This document shows, in pieces, positions 55,606 through 63,878 of a stretch of DNA of 64,000 bases. Origin of the DNA: Pseudomonadota bacterium (lineage in GTDB: Bacteria > Pseudomonadota > Alphaproteobacteria > Rhizobiales > Pleomorphomonadaceae); assembly GCA_018262575.1 (NCBI GenBank), contig JAGSYU010000027.1:1-64000 (forward strand), read 5' to 3'. The notes beneath the pieces were generated by a model, which was not told the DNA's origin, did not search any database, and was given only the letters and a program-made list of their open reading frames with translations. Numbering within the stretch: position 1 is the stretch's first letter; each line of letters begins with the position of its first letter. The translations under genes and the position numbers were made by a program.

Positions 55606-56679
55606 TCACGCAGGCAAGGCCGCTTCCGTGGCGCGCAGGCTCTGGCGCTTGAGGCGCAGGCTTGGCTTTTCGATCAGCACCCACGAAAGCCACGCGGCAA
55701 GAGTGGCACCGCCGACCGTAGCCAGCAGGCTGATGGCCGATCCCGTCCAATTGAGGCTGACCAGAATGTTCAGCACCAGCCCGTGATAGATGTAGACGCC
55801 GTAGGAAATGTCGTTGCCGCGCAGCAGTCGGCTGGACAGCGACGGCAAGGTATAGGCGAGCGACACCACGGCAATGGCCAGCATCATCAGCGACAGGTAA
55901 TCGCCGATGGCGCCCGCCGGCTTGAGATTGACGACGGCGATATAGGCGGCAAGCCAGAGCACGCCCTTTCCCCGCAAGAACCGATGCACGACCGCGATGT
56001 GCCTTTGCAGCAGCGTTCCGGCCAGGAACATGTAGAAATGCGTGAAAAAGGCGTACTTCAGGAGTTTGGCAACCCTCGTTTCCTCAGACGTCAGCATGTC
56101 GGGGAAGAGATGGTTGATGCAGATGCCGACCAGGGAAAACAGCACGAATGCTGCCAGTAGAACCGCATCAAGGCTGATTTTCGACCGGCGAGCCAGCCAA
56201 TACAGGACCGGCAGGACGAAATAGAACTGGATCTCGACAGGGATCGTCCACAGACTGCCGTTATACGAGCCGAAGCCGAAATCCTTGAGGAACCCCGGCG
56301 TGTAGATGAGCGCGCCAAGCTGCGCCACGTACCAGGCAAGGCCGGCGGGATGCAGGAAGCTGAAGCCGAACAGGGACGCCACGAGCACGGTTATGCTGAT
56401 GCATGCCCAGAGGCCGGGAAAGATCCGCAGGGCGCGATTGCGAAAATACGAGCCGATGCCGCTGCTGCGCTCATACGAGGCGGAAATCAGAAATCCCGAG
56501 ATGACAAAGAACACCGGGACGCCGCGAAAGTGCCACAGGCTGTCGGCCCAGGCCGGAAAGGCGAGGCCGAGATGGGCCTTCGCGTGAAAAATCAGAACCT
56601 CGGTGGCTGCCATAAGGCGCAACAGGTCGAAATTGTTCAGGCGGAAATCGTCTCTGGCTGAAAGGCTACCGGTCATCAA
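55606..56679 (-). CDS. acyltransferase family 3 membrane protein
   Basis: A 357-residue protein with about ten hydrophobic helices. The catalytic His is in VLIFHAKAHLGLAF; the next core blocks are FRGVPVFFVISGFLISASYE and YFRNRALRIFPGLWACI. These O-acyltransferases modify surface polysaccharides or lipids with acetyl or other acyl groups. Base composition upstream drops strongly in GC, and a tRNA gene lies 320 nt further on, so it may be a recent arrival. The start MMTG is at 56679 or 56676. Confidence 0.88.
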   Translation of the reverse strand: MMTGSLSARDDFRLNNFDLLRLMAATEVLIFHAKAHLGLAFPAWADSLWHFRGVPVFFVISGFLISASYERSSGIGSYFRNRALRIFPGLWACISITVLVASLFGFSFLHPAGLAWYVAQLGALIYTPGFLKDFGFGSYNGSLWTIPVEIQFYFVLPVLYWLARRSKISLDAVLLAAFVLFSLVGICINHLFPDMLTSEETRVAKLLKYAFFTHFYMFLAGTLLQRHIAVVHRFLRGKGVLWLAAYIAVVNLKPAGAIGDYLSLMMLAIAVVSLAYTLPSLSSRLLRGNDISYGVYIYHGLVLNILVSLNWTGSAISLLATVGGATLAAWLSWVLIEKPSLRLKRQSLRATEAALPA

Positions 56680-57000
56680 TGGGTACTTCGACTTGTGGTT
56701 TCGTGCGTCCCGTCAGTTGCAGGGACGAGCGGGGCTGATCCTGTGTGCTGGCGCGCCCTGGCTTCCGAGGCGTCTTCTCTCTCGGAGCACACCCCGCAGA
56801 GGGCATCCTCAGCACATTCGATAGCCTCAATACGGAAGTTGAGAGGATAGTTGAAGTCCGTATGGCAAGAAAATAATAGAATTTATCGTAAAAAACAAAG
56901 ATCGCGATAAAGTAAAAAAGAAATATGACAAGCATATAAGTTGTTTGCGGTCTTCCGCAAAGGAAGGCGTCTGAATTTATTCGTGCTGTCAGGTATAAAA
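56680..57000. other. AT-rich non-coding gap of about 320 nt
   Basis: This stretch, especially 56830-57000, is far more AT-rich than the rest of the window. It contains TTGCGG...CCGCAA (56944-56959) and several A-runs. A minus-strand frame from 56935 is hydrophobic at the start but then degenerates; I do not call a gene. It may hold the acyltransferase promoter or the scar of an insertion next to tRNA-Tyr. Confidence 0.5.
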
Positions 57001-57085
57001 TGGTGGGAGAAGTAGGACTCGAACCTACGAAGGCTTAGCCAGCGGATTTACAGTCCGCCCCCTTTGCCACTCGGGACATTCTCCC
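57001..57085 (-). tRNA. tRNA-Tyr (GTA)
   Basis: On the minus strand the sequence runs from GGGAGAATGTCCC to CTACTTCTCCCACCA, 85 nt, with a long variable arm (class II tRNA). The anticodon loop contains GACTGTAAATCC, anticodon GTA. CCA is encoded at the 3' end. Confidence 0.96.
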
Positions 57086-57379
57086 ATCCCGTTCCCGCCG
57101 CTGCCCGAAGGCGTTGGCCGAACGGGCGCTCTTATGGCGGCCATGCCGGGCGCTGTCAACCCCACCGTCCGATTGTTTTGTCGACAAGGCAATTGGCGGG
57201 AAACGGGACACGCCCCAGACGGGCGGGGCAACCGCCTGAAGCCGCCATGAGGTGGCTTCACGACGCCAAGCGGCGTCGCGCGAAGCGAAAGCCAAGGGCC
57301 GGCAGGCCCGTCGACGACTGAGGCCGAAGAAAAATCCACGCCACTGGCGTCGACAGGGCGCCGCGGCTATAAGCGCCAC

Positions 57380-58222
57380 ATGTCCGATGAAACCTCATCC
57401 CCCAAGCGCCCCGGCAAGCGGCCCGGACGGCCGTATGGCCAGACGACCGGCAAGTTCGGCCCGCGCGACTTCCGCCCCCGTCCCAAGCGCGAGCGCGAGG
57501 CGGGCGAGGCGCTGTGGCTCTACGGCCTGCACACCGTGGAATTCGCGCTGAAAAATCCCCGCCGCGTCGCCCTGCGCCTGCTGGCGACGCGCAACGCCCA
57601 GGCCCGCCTCGCCGAGCGTTTTCCTGACGGCAAGCTGCCGCTCGCCGCCGAGGAGGCGTCTCCGTACTCTCTCGACCGGCTGCTCGGCTCCGAGGCCGTT
57701 CACCAGGGTTGCGCGCTGGAGGTCCAGCCGCTCAAGCCGCTGACGACGCTGGACCTTTCCGGCGCCCGTCTCGTGCTGGCGCTCGACCAGGTGACCGATC
57801 CGCATAATGTCGGCGCCATCCTGCGGTCGGCCACGGCTTTCTCGGTTGATGCCGTGCTGACGACGACGCGCCATAGCGCCGCCGAATCCGGCGTGCTGGC
57901 GAAATCCGCCTCCGGCGCGCTCGACGTGGTGCCGGTCACCACCGTCCGCAATCTCGGCGACACGCTCGAGGAGATGAAGGCGGCCGGCTTCACGGTGGTC
58001 GGGCTCGATTCGGAGGCGCCGGAGGCGCTGGATGAAGCGCGCTTTGCCGCGCCGGTCTGTCTGGTGCTCGGCGCCGAGGGCAAGGGCCTGCGCCAGCGGA
58101 CGCGTGACCTCTGCGACGTGCTCGCCCGCATCGACATGCCCGGCGAGATCAAGAGCCTCAACGTCTCCAACGCCGCCGTGCTGTCGCTCTACATGGTCCG
58201 CAAGGCGATCGCCGGCGCCTGA
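57380..58222 (+). CDS. rlmB: 23S rRNA (guanosine-2'-O)-methyltransferase RlmB-like
   Basis: A 280-residue SpoU-family RNA methyltransferase. The N-terminal substrate-binding domain contains LWLYGLHTVEFALKNPRRVA; the catalytic knot has LALDQVTDPHNVGAILRSA (motif 1), CLVLGAEGKGLRQRTRDLCD (motif 2) and SLNVSNAAVLSLYMV (motif 3). It probably methylates G2251 of 23S rRNA. The first 35 residues are basic and Pro/Arg-rich. It stands between two tRNA genes. Confidence 0.93.
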   Translation: MSDETSSPKRPGKRPGRPYGQTTGKFGPRDFRPRPKREREAGEALWLYGLHTVEFALKNPRRVALRLLATRNAQARLAERFPDGKLPLAAEEASPYSLDRLLGSEAVHQGCALEVQPLKPLTTLDLSGARLVLALDQVTDPHNVGAILRSATAFSVDAVLTTTRHSAAESGVLAKSASGALDVVPVTTVRNLGDTLEEMKAAGFTVVGLDSEAPEALDEARFAAPVCLVLGAEGKGLRQRTRDLCDVLARIDMPGEIKSLNVSNAAVLSLYMVRKAIAGA

Positions 58223-58292
58223 CAATATGGCGCGTGACAGGTGCATGGGCAGGGTTGCGCCTGACCGTGCCTTCGGCTATTCGGAAATCCGC

Positions 58293-58367
58293 GCCGGCGT
58301 AGCACAGCGGTAGTGCAGCGGTTTTGTAAACCGAAGGTCGGGAGTTCAATCCTCTCCGCCGGCACCA
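58293..58367 (+). tRNA. tRNA-Thr (TGT)
   Basis: 75 nt from GCCGGCGTAGCACAGCGG to CCGCCGGCACCA. The acceptor stem GCCGGCG/CGCCGGC and TPsiC arm (GGGAGTTCAATCCTC) are normal; the loop TTTGTAA gives anticodon TGT. CCA is encoded. Confidence 0.95.
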
Positions 58368-58397
58368 TTTCTTCCCAGCCGACAGCAAGCCCGTCGT

Positions 58398-58811
58398 CTA
58401 TCGGCCTATCCACTGTGCCATACCGATGGATGCCGGCGCCGTGGGAACAAATCCGTACTGGGCATAGAGGTGCTTTGCGTCACCATCGGCGATCAGGCTG
58501 ACATAGGCCTCTGCCGGGGCGAGCTGCTGCAACTCCTGCATCAGCCGCGAAACGATCGCTTTGCCGAGGCCGCGCCCCTGATGAGCTGGCTCCACGGCGA
58601 TATCGACGATTTGGTAGAACAGCCCATCGCCGACGGCCCGCCCCATGCCGACGACACGGTCGCCCTGCCTGACCAGGACCGCTGCAACGGTGTTCGGAAG
58701 GCCGGCTGCTGCCGCCGTCTCGCTCCGGGGCGTCAGGCCGGCAGATCGGCGAAGACGGCAATAGTCCTCAATGGCTGGCACCTCGACGCTTACCGCATAG
58801 TCATCCATCAT
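58398..58811 (-). CDS. GNAT-family N-acetyltransferase
   Basis: A 137-residue acetyltransferase. The acetyl-CoA motif is VDIAVEPAHQGRGLGKAIVS (QGRGLG), preceded by VVGMGRAVGDGLFYQI. The likely start is ATG at 58811; an in-frame ATG at 58934 would add 41 residues, which look possible but not typical of the family. The acetyl acceptor is unknown. It is convergent with the tRNA-Thr gene. Confidence 0.85.
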   Translation of the reverse strand: MMDDYAVSVEVPAIEDYCRLRRSAGLTPRSETAAAAGLPNTVAAVLVRQGDRVVGMGRAVGDGLFYQIVDIAVEPAHQGRGLGKAIVSRLMQELQQLAPAEAYVSLIADGDAKHLYAQYGFVPTAPASIGMAQWIGR

Positions 58812-58988
58812 GTCTTGCCCCATCCGTTGAAGCGGACGATGTCCGCTTTCGATGAGCCACGCAACGATGGACGCAAGCGGGTCGTCGATGGAGGAATATT
58901 TTTCCTTGCCTTCAAGCGCATGGAAGCCTTTCAAGGATGCTATTCCAGATGCTGCGGCTTCAAGCCGTCAAGCAGGGAGTCTTGAAGC

Positions 58989-59978
58989 TTGCATCGCGCC
59001 TTGACCCTCGTCAGGCGACGGGCGATCAGCGCCATGCCGGTGCTGCTGATCGTTGTGGTCGCCACCTTCCTGTTGCTTGAGGCGGCGCCGGGTGATGCCG
59101 TTGACGCCTATCTGCTGTCCGCCGGGGGCGGCGATGCGGCGCTGGCTGCCAGCTTGCGCGCCCAATACGGCCTCGACCAGTCGCTGCTGTCGCGGCTTTT
59201 CCTGTATGTCGCCGCCCTCGGCCGGCTTGATCTCGGCTGGTCGGTCGCCTTCGAGCGACCGGTCGTCGATCTCATCTTCGAACGCCTGCCGGCCACGCTG
59301 CTGCTGATGGGCTCGGCCACCGCGCTGTCCTTCAGCCTCGGCTCGCTGCTCGGCGTTGTCGCCGGCAGCCGGCCGGGTTCGCTCCGCGACCGGGCGCTGT
59401 CGATCGGGGCGCTGACGCTCTATGCCATCCCCGGCTTCTGGCTAGGGCTCGTGCTGGTGCTGGTCTTCTCGGTGTCGCTGAGGTGGTTGCCGATCGCCGG
59501 GCTTGAAACCATCGCCTCGGGCAAGCACGGCCTTGCCCGCGCCCTCGATATCGCCCGCCATCTGGTGCTGCCGGTCGCCGCGCTCGGCTTCATCTATCTC
59601 GCCCTGTTTCTTCGGGTGATGCGTGCCGCCATGGCCGAGGTCTGGCGGCAGGACTTTGTGCTGGCGGCGCGCGCCAAGGGCCTCACCCGCCGCCGCATCG
59701 TCTGGCGCCACGTCGTGCGAGCGGCGCTGCTGCCACTTCTCACCGTGCTCGGGCTGCAGTCGGCCGGCATGCTGGGCGGATCGGTGGTGATCGAGAGCGT
59801 GTTCGCCATTCCCGGCTTCGGGCGGCTGGCGCAGGAGGCGGTGGCCGGCCGCGACGCGCCGCTGCTGATCGGCATCATCCTGACGTCGGCGGTGCTGGTG
59901 ATCGTCGTCAACCTCGCCGTCGATTGTCTCTACGCCGTGCTTGACCCGCGCATCGGCGCCTCGGAGGGCTCAGTATGA
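58989..59978 (+). CDS. Dpp/Opp-type ABC permease (DppB-like)
   Basis: A 329-residue permease with six hydrophobic helices. The first helix is AMPVLLIVVVATFLLLEAAP. The periplasmic loop with LLSRLFLYVAALGRLDLGWS and the coupling motif VLAARAKGLTRRRIVWRHVV are typical of dipeptide/oligopeptide/nickel permeases. It begins at a TTG (58989) behind GGGAG. It overlaps the next gene by ATGA. Confidence 0.9.
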   Translation: MHRALTLVRRRAISAMPVLLIVVVATFLLLEAAPGDAVDAYLLSAGGGDAALAASLRAQYGLDQSLLSRLFLYVAALGRLDLGWSVAFERPVVDLIFERLPATLLLMGSATALSFSLGSLLGVVAGSRPGSLRDRALSIGALTLYAIPGFWLGLVLVLVFSVSLRWLPIAGLETIASGKHGLARALDIARHLVLPVAALGFIYLALFLRVMRAAMAEVWRQDFVLAARAKGLTRRRIVWRHVVRAALLPLLTVLGLQSAGMLGGSVVIESVFAIPGFGRLAQEAVAGRDAPLLIGIILTSAVLVIVVNLAVDCLYAVLDPRIGASEGSV

Positions 59979-60802
59979 GCTTTCTGCGCCGGCTGCTCTC
60001 CGTCCCCACCGGCGCCGTCGGCGTGGCGCTGCTCGTGGTCATCGCCGCTGCCGCGCTGCTGGCCCCGTGGCTGATCCCCGGCGATCCCCTCCGCATCGCT
60101 GGCCCGGCGCTGCTGCCGCCGTTTGCCGATCCGGCGCTGCCGTTCGGCACCGACCGGCTCGGGCGCGACGTGCTGGCCGGCCTGCTCCACGGCGCCCGCA
60201 CCTCGCTGATCGTCGGCATCGCGGCGGCGGCGGCCGCGGTGCTGATCGGATCGGTGGTCGGCACGATCGCTGGCTTTGCCGGCCGGCTGGTCGACGAGGC
60301 GCTGATGCGCGTCGTCGATGCCTTCCAGATCGTGCCCGGCTTCCTCCTGGCGCTGGCCTTCGTGTCGGTGGCCGGCGGCTCGCTCGGCACCGTCATCCTC
60401 GCCATCGCGCTGTCCGCCTGGGCGCAGCCGGCCCGCCTCGTGCGCGCCGAGGTGCTGTCGATCCGCGAGCGCGACTATGTCGCCGCCGCCCGCGTCATCG
60501 GCATGCATCCCCTGGAGATCGCCTTCAAGGAGATCCTGCCCAATGCGCTGCCGCCGGTGCTGGCGCTGGCGGCGGTGATCGTCGCGGCGGCCATTCTCAC
60601 CGAGGCGGCGCTGTCCTTCCTCGGCCTCGGCGACCCCAACGTCGTCACCTGGGGCTCGATGATCGCCGAGGGGCGCAACGTGCTGCGCGCCGCGCCCTTC
60701 CTGTCGGTGATCCCCGGCGTCGGTCTCGTCGCCGCCGTACTCGGCGTCTACCTCGTCAGCGAGGCGGCCGGCGAAGCGTTGGGGCGGGGAGGGCGGTCAT
60801 GA
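59975..60802 (+). CDS. Dpp/Opp-type ABC permease (DppC-like)
   Basis: A 275-residue permease with five to six hydrophobic helices. It contains PLRIAGPALLPPFADPALPF-GTDRLGRDV, the marker of DppC, and the coupling region YVAAARVIGMHPLEIAFKEI. The start overlaps the DppB stop and the stop overlaps the following ATPase start, both as ATGA, so all are translated together. Confidence 0.9.
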   Translation: MSFLRRLLSVPTGAVGVALLVVIAAAALLAPWLIPGDPLRIAGPALLPPFADPALPFGTDRLGRDVLAGLLHGARTSLIVGIAAAAAAVLIGSVVGTIAGFAGRLVDEALMRVVDAFQIVPGFLLALAFVSVAGGSLGTVILAIALSAWAQPARLVRAEVLSIRERDYVAAARVIGMHPLEIAFKEILPNALPPVLALAAVIVAAAILTEAALSFLGLGDPNVVTWGSMIAEGRNVLRAAPFLSVIPGVGLVAAVLGVYLVSEAAGEALGRGGRS

Positions 60803-61581
60803 CGACGCTCACCACCATGTCCGGCCTCACTGTTACCTATCGACGCGCTCCGGCACCGGCGCTGTCCGGCGTGTCACTTGACATTGAAGCCGGAGAAATT
60901 CTCGCCATCATTGGCGAGAGCGGCTCGGGCAAGTCAACGCTGGCCCGCGCGCTGGCCGGCCTGCTGCCCGAGCGGACAGAGGTCGCCGGCCGTATCGATT
61001 GGCCGGGCCTCGACGGCGCGCCGCGCGCCGGCCGCGATATCGGCTATGTCTTCCAGGACCCAGGCTCGAGCCTCAATCCGGTGCTGTCGATCGGCGAACA
61101 GGTGGGGGAGGGCGCTCGCCACCATCTCGGCCTTGACCGCCGCTCTACCGACGCGGAGGTCCTCCGCCTGCTGTCTCGCGTTCACTTGCCGCAGCCTGAG
61201 CGCATCGCCCGTGCCTTCCCGCACCAACTCTCCGGTGGCCAGCGGCAGCGGGTGGCAATCGCCGCCGCCATCGCCGCGCGACCACGCCTGCTGATCGCCG
61301 ACGAGGTCACCTCAGCGCTCGACGTGGTGGTGCAGGCGGCGATCGTCGAAATCCTCGTCGAACTGGTGCGTGCCGACGGCATGACGCTGGTGTTCGTTAC
61401 CCACGACCTGGCGCTCGCCTCCGGCATAGCCGACCGTGTCGCCGTGATGGCGGCCGGCCGCCTTGTCGAACTGGGACCGGCCGCCGAGATCATCACCGCC
61501 CCGAGGGCGACCGAGACGGCGGCGCTGATCGCCGCCCATATCGACCTCACGACGCCGCCGCTGGTCGGGGAGGCGTCATGA
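60799..61581 (+). CDS. Dpp/Opp-type ABC ATPase (DppD-like)
   Basis: A 260-residue ATPase. Walker A is IGESGSGKSTLA, signature PHQLSGGQRQRVAIAAA, Walker B LLIADEVTSALD and H-loop FVTHDLALAS. The C-terminal Fe-S/oligopeptide-type extension is short, so it is a short DppD variety. It starts and ends in ATGA overlaps with its neighbours. Confidence 0.92.
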   Translation: MTTLTTMSGLTVTYRRAPAPALSGVSLDIEAGEILAIIGESGSGKSTLARALAGLLPERTEVAGRIDWPGLDGAPRAGRDIGYVFQDPGSSLNPVLSIGEQVGEGARHHLGLDRRSTDAEVLRLLSRVHLPQPERIARAFPHQLSGGQRQRVAIAAAIAARPRLLIADEVTSALDVVVQAAIVEILVELVRADGMTLVFVTHDLALASGIADRVAVMAAGRLVELGPAAEIITAPRATETAALIAAHIDLTTPPLVGEAS

Positions 61582-62363
61582 GCGAACCGCTGCTGATTGC
61601 CCGCGATCTCCGCCGTAGCTTCGCCAGTGGTGGCCGCCACGTCGCCGCGCTCGACGGCGTGTCGCTGACCATCGCTTCCGGCGAGACGCTGGGCCTCGTC
61701 GGCGTCTCCGGCTGCGGCAAGTCGACGCTGGCGCGCGTCCTCACCCGCCTCGTCACGCCGGAGAGTGGCGACATCACGTTCATGGGCAACGACTGGCTGG
61801 CGCTCGGCGGTGGCCGCCTGCGCGCCGCCCGCCGCCACATGCAGATGGTGTTCCAGGACCCGCTTGCCGCCTTCAATCCGCGCGCCACGGTGGGCGGCGT
61901 GATTGCCGATGCCTTGCGTATTCACGCCGTCGTGCCGGGGGCGACGCGCGCCGCCGAGGTCGCCCGCCTGATCGACCGCGTCGGCCTGCCGTCCGATCTT
62001 GTCCGGCGGTCGATCCGCGACATATCGGGCGGCCAGCGCCAGCGGGTGGCCATCGCCCGTGCCGTCGCCGTCCGGCCACGCCTGATCATTCTCGACGAGG
62101 CGGTGTCGGCTCTGGACGTATCGGTGCGCGGCCGCATACTGGAGCTGTTGATTGACTTGCAGCGCGAGACTGGCGTTGGCTATCTTTTCGTTTCGCACGA
62201 TCTCGCCGTCGTGCGCGCCGTCTCGCACCGGATCGCCGTGATGGACGCCGGCCGCATCGTCGAGGAAGGGCTGGCCGCCGGCGTTCTCGCCGCGCCGGCC
62301 TCTGACGTCCTCGTCCGCCTGATCGGCGCGGTGCCGCGCCTCAAGGGAAAGCCGCACGCATGA
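61578..62363 (+). CDS. Dpp/Opp-type ABC ATPase (DppF-like)
   Basis: A 261-residue ATPase. Walker A is VGVSGCGKSTLAR, signature RDISGGQRQRVAIARA, Walker B LIILDEAVSALDVS and H-loop FVSHDLAVVR. It pairs with the preceding ATPase. No binding protein is encoded in this operon; the next gene is an aminotransferase that overlaps it by ATGA. Confidence 0.92.
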   Translation: MSEPLLIARDLRRSFASGGRHVAALDGVSLTIASGETLGLVGVSGCGKSTLARVLTRLVTPESGDITFMGNDWLALGGGRLRAARRHMQMVFQDPLAAFNPRATVGGVIADALRIHAVVPGATRAAEVARLIDRVGLPSDLVRRSIRDISGGQRQRVAIARAVAVRPRLIILDEAVSALDVSVRGRILELLIDLQRETGVGYLFVSHDLAVVRAVSHRIAVMDAGRIVEEGLAAGVLAAPASDVLVRLIGAVPRLKGKPHA

Positions 62364-63397
62364 GTGACTTCGATCCCCTCTGCCTTCTTGACCCGCCGCT
62401 GTTTCCAGCCGACCGCGTCGCCGGCCTCGCCGACCGTCTTGCCCGGCTGATCGGCACGTCGGGCGATGTTCTGCTCGTGCAGGCGGAAGCGGTGGTGGCG
62501 CTCGAAGCGGTGGCGGCCAGTGTCGGCCGCTCGGGCCTCAAGGCCATCAACATCGTGACCAGCCCGTATGGCGTCTGGTTCGGCCGCTGGCTGCGGCGGG
62601 CCGGCGCCAGCGTGGTCGAGATCCGCGCCGAGGCGGCAAAACCGGTCAGCACGCGGGCGGTGGCGGCAACACTCGACGCCCATCCCGACGCGAAACTGCT
62701 GGCGGTGGTTCACGCGGAATCGGCGAGCGGCATCCGCAATCCGCTCGAGGCGATCCTGCGCCTGGCCCGTGAGCGCGATGTGCTCACCATCGTCGATGCC
62801 GTCGCCTCGCTGGGCGGCCACGCCTTCGCCGCCGACGCGCTCGGCGCCGATGTCGTGGTGGTCGGGCCGCAGAAGGCGCTGGCCGGGCCAGCCGGCCTCT
62901 CGGCCGTGGCCGTCGGTCCGCGCGCCTGGGCGGCCATCGACCGGCCGGGCGCCCCGGCGACGTCGACGCTGTCCCTCATCGACCAGAAGCGCCTCTGGCT
63001 CGATGCCGGCCGGGGCGCGCTGCCGGGCACGCCGTCGCCGCTTGAGCTGTGGGCGCTGGATGCCGCGCTCGATCGCGTCGACGCCGAGGGAATCGAAGCC
63101 ATCGTCGGTCGCCACACCGAGGCGGCCGCTGCCGCCCGCGACGGTCTCGAGGCGCTCGGGCTGTCGTCCTGGGCATCGGCTGGCGAGGCGTCCCATCTCG
63201 TCACCACCTTCGCGGTGCCGGCCGATATCGACGCCAGTGTCCTGCTCGACCGCCTCCGGGCCACCGATCCGGAATTCTCCTTCGGTGTCGGAGCGGGGGC
63301 CGAACACCTCATCCGCCTCAACCACACCGGCCGCCGAGCCGACCCTGCGGTGGTACACGCCATGATCTCGGCGCTCGCGGTCGCCCTCCGCCGTTGA
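62360..63397 (+). CDS. class V aminotransferase
   Basis: A 345-residue PLP-dependent enzyme of the serine-glyoxylate/alanine-glyoxylate type. The PLP lysine is in VVVGPQKALAGPAGLS, and the Asp that touches the pyridine ring is in LTIVDAVASLGGHAFAADAL. The C-terminal small domain contains FSFGVGAGAEHLIRLNHTGR. It is coupled to the ABC operon by an ATGA overlap, suggesting that imported peptide- or amine-type compounds are transaminated here. Substrate unknown. tRNA-Gly follows 38 nt later. Confidence 0.88.
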   Translation: MSDFDPLCLLDPPLFPADRVAGLADRLARLIGTSGDVLLVQAEAVVALEAVAASVGRSGLKAINIVTSPYGVWFGRWLRRAGASVVEIRAEAAKPVSTRAVAATLDAHPDAKLLAVVHAESASGIRNPLEAILRLARERDVLTIVDAVASLGGHAFAADALGADVVVVGPQKALAGPAGLSAVAVGPRAWAAIDRPGAPATSTLSLIDQKRLWLDAGRGALPGTPSPLELWALDAALDRVDAEGIEAIVGRHTEAAAAARDGLEALGLSSWASAGEASHLVTTFAVPADIDASVLLDRLRATDPEFSFGVGAGAEHLIRLNHTGRRADPAVVHAMISALAVALRR

Positions 63398-63435
63398 CAA
63401 GGCGGCCGCACCTCCATAAATATCCGGCCACCCGA

Positions 63436-63509
63436 GCGGGTGTAGCTCAATGGTAGAGCAGCAGCCTTCCAAGCTGAATACCCGGGTTCGATTCCCGGTA
63501 CCCGCTCCA
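63436..63509 (+). tRNA. tRNA-Gly (TCC)
   Basis: 74 nt from GCGGGTGTAGCTCAATGG to CCGGTACCCGCTCCA. The acceptor stem and TPsiC arm (CCGGGTTCGATTCCCGG) are intact. The anticodon loop is CTTCCAA, anticodon TCC. CCA is encoded. Confidence 0.96.
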
Positions 63510-63878
63510 AAAATCTCAAAGATTGAGCAAGTACAGCGATACCCCAGGCAAATTTCCGGGCACGCGAACGTTCTTGTCACGCCGTCATCGCCGAGCGCAT
63601 CGAATCCCATAAACTGTCATCAACTCTGTTGAGCGTTGAGGCCTCTCAACCTTGCGAATGGCAGCTCGACAACAGCACCAGCGTCCTGGCAACTTATTGA
63701 TACATATATAATTATGTCATCCTGGCGCAGGCCAGGACCTCAGGAAGAATGAAACGAGCGGCTCCTATCGAGCCCCGAGCACGCTTGGCGCCGGACAGGC
63801 CTTCATCGTCCCTGATGGAGAGCCTCTGGCCGGCCACTTGTGCATGGTATCGATCCGCGACTAGCCGGCGAGCCAAAG
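63510..63878. other. non-coding gap of about 370 nt after tRNA-Gly
   Basis: The region is not clearly coding; the stretch around 63690-63720 is AT-rich (TTGATACATATATAATTATG). A short plus-strand frame from 63750 has no ribosome binding site. As tRNA genes are common integration sites, this may be the edge of a mobile region, but no integrase or direct repeat of the tRNA end is seen. Confidence 0.45.

Noticed and set aside
56666-56935. Small hydrophobic minus-strand gene upstream of the acyltransferase
   Set aside because: The hydrophobic start arises from an AT-rich tract; the rest is Arg/Pro/Ser-rich and there is no ribosome binding site.
62180-63610. Minus-strand frame of 476 codons opposite the aminotransferase
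   Set aside because: It would also cross the tRNA-Gly gene in antisense; the aminotransferase on the plus strand is clear.
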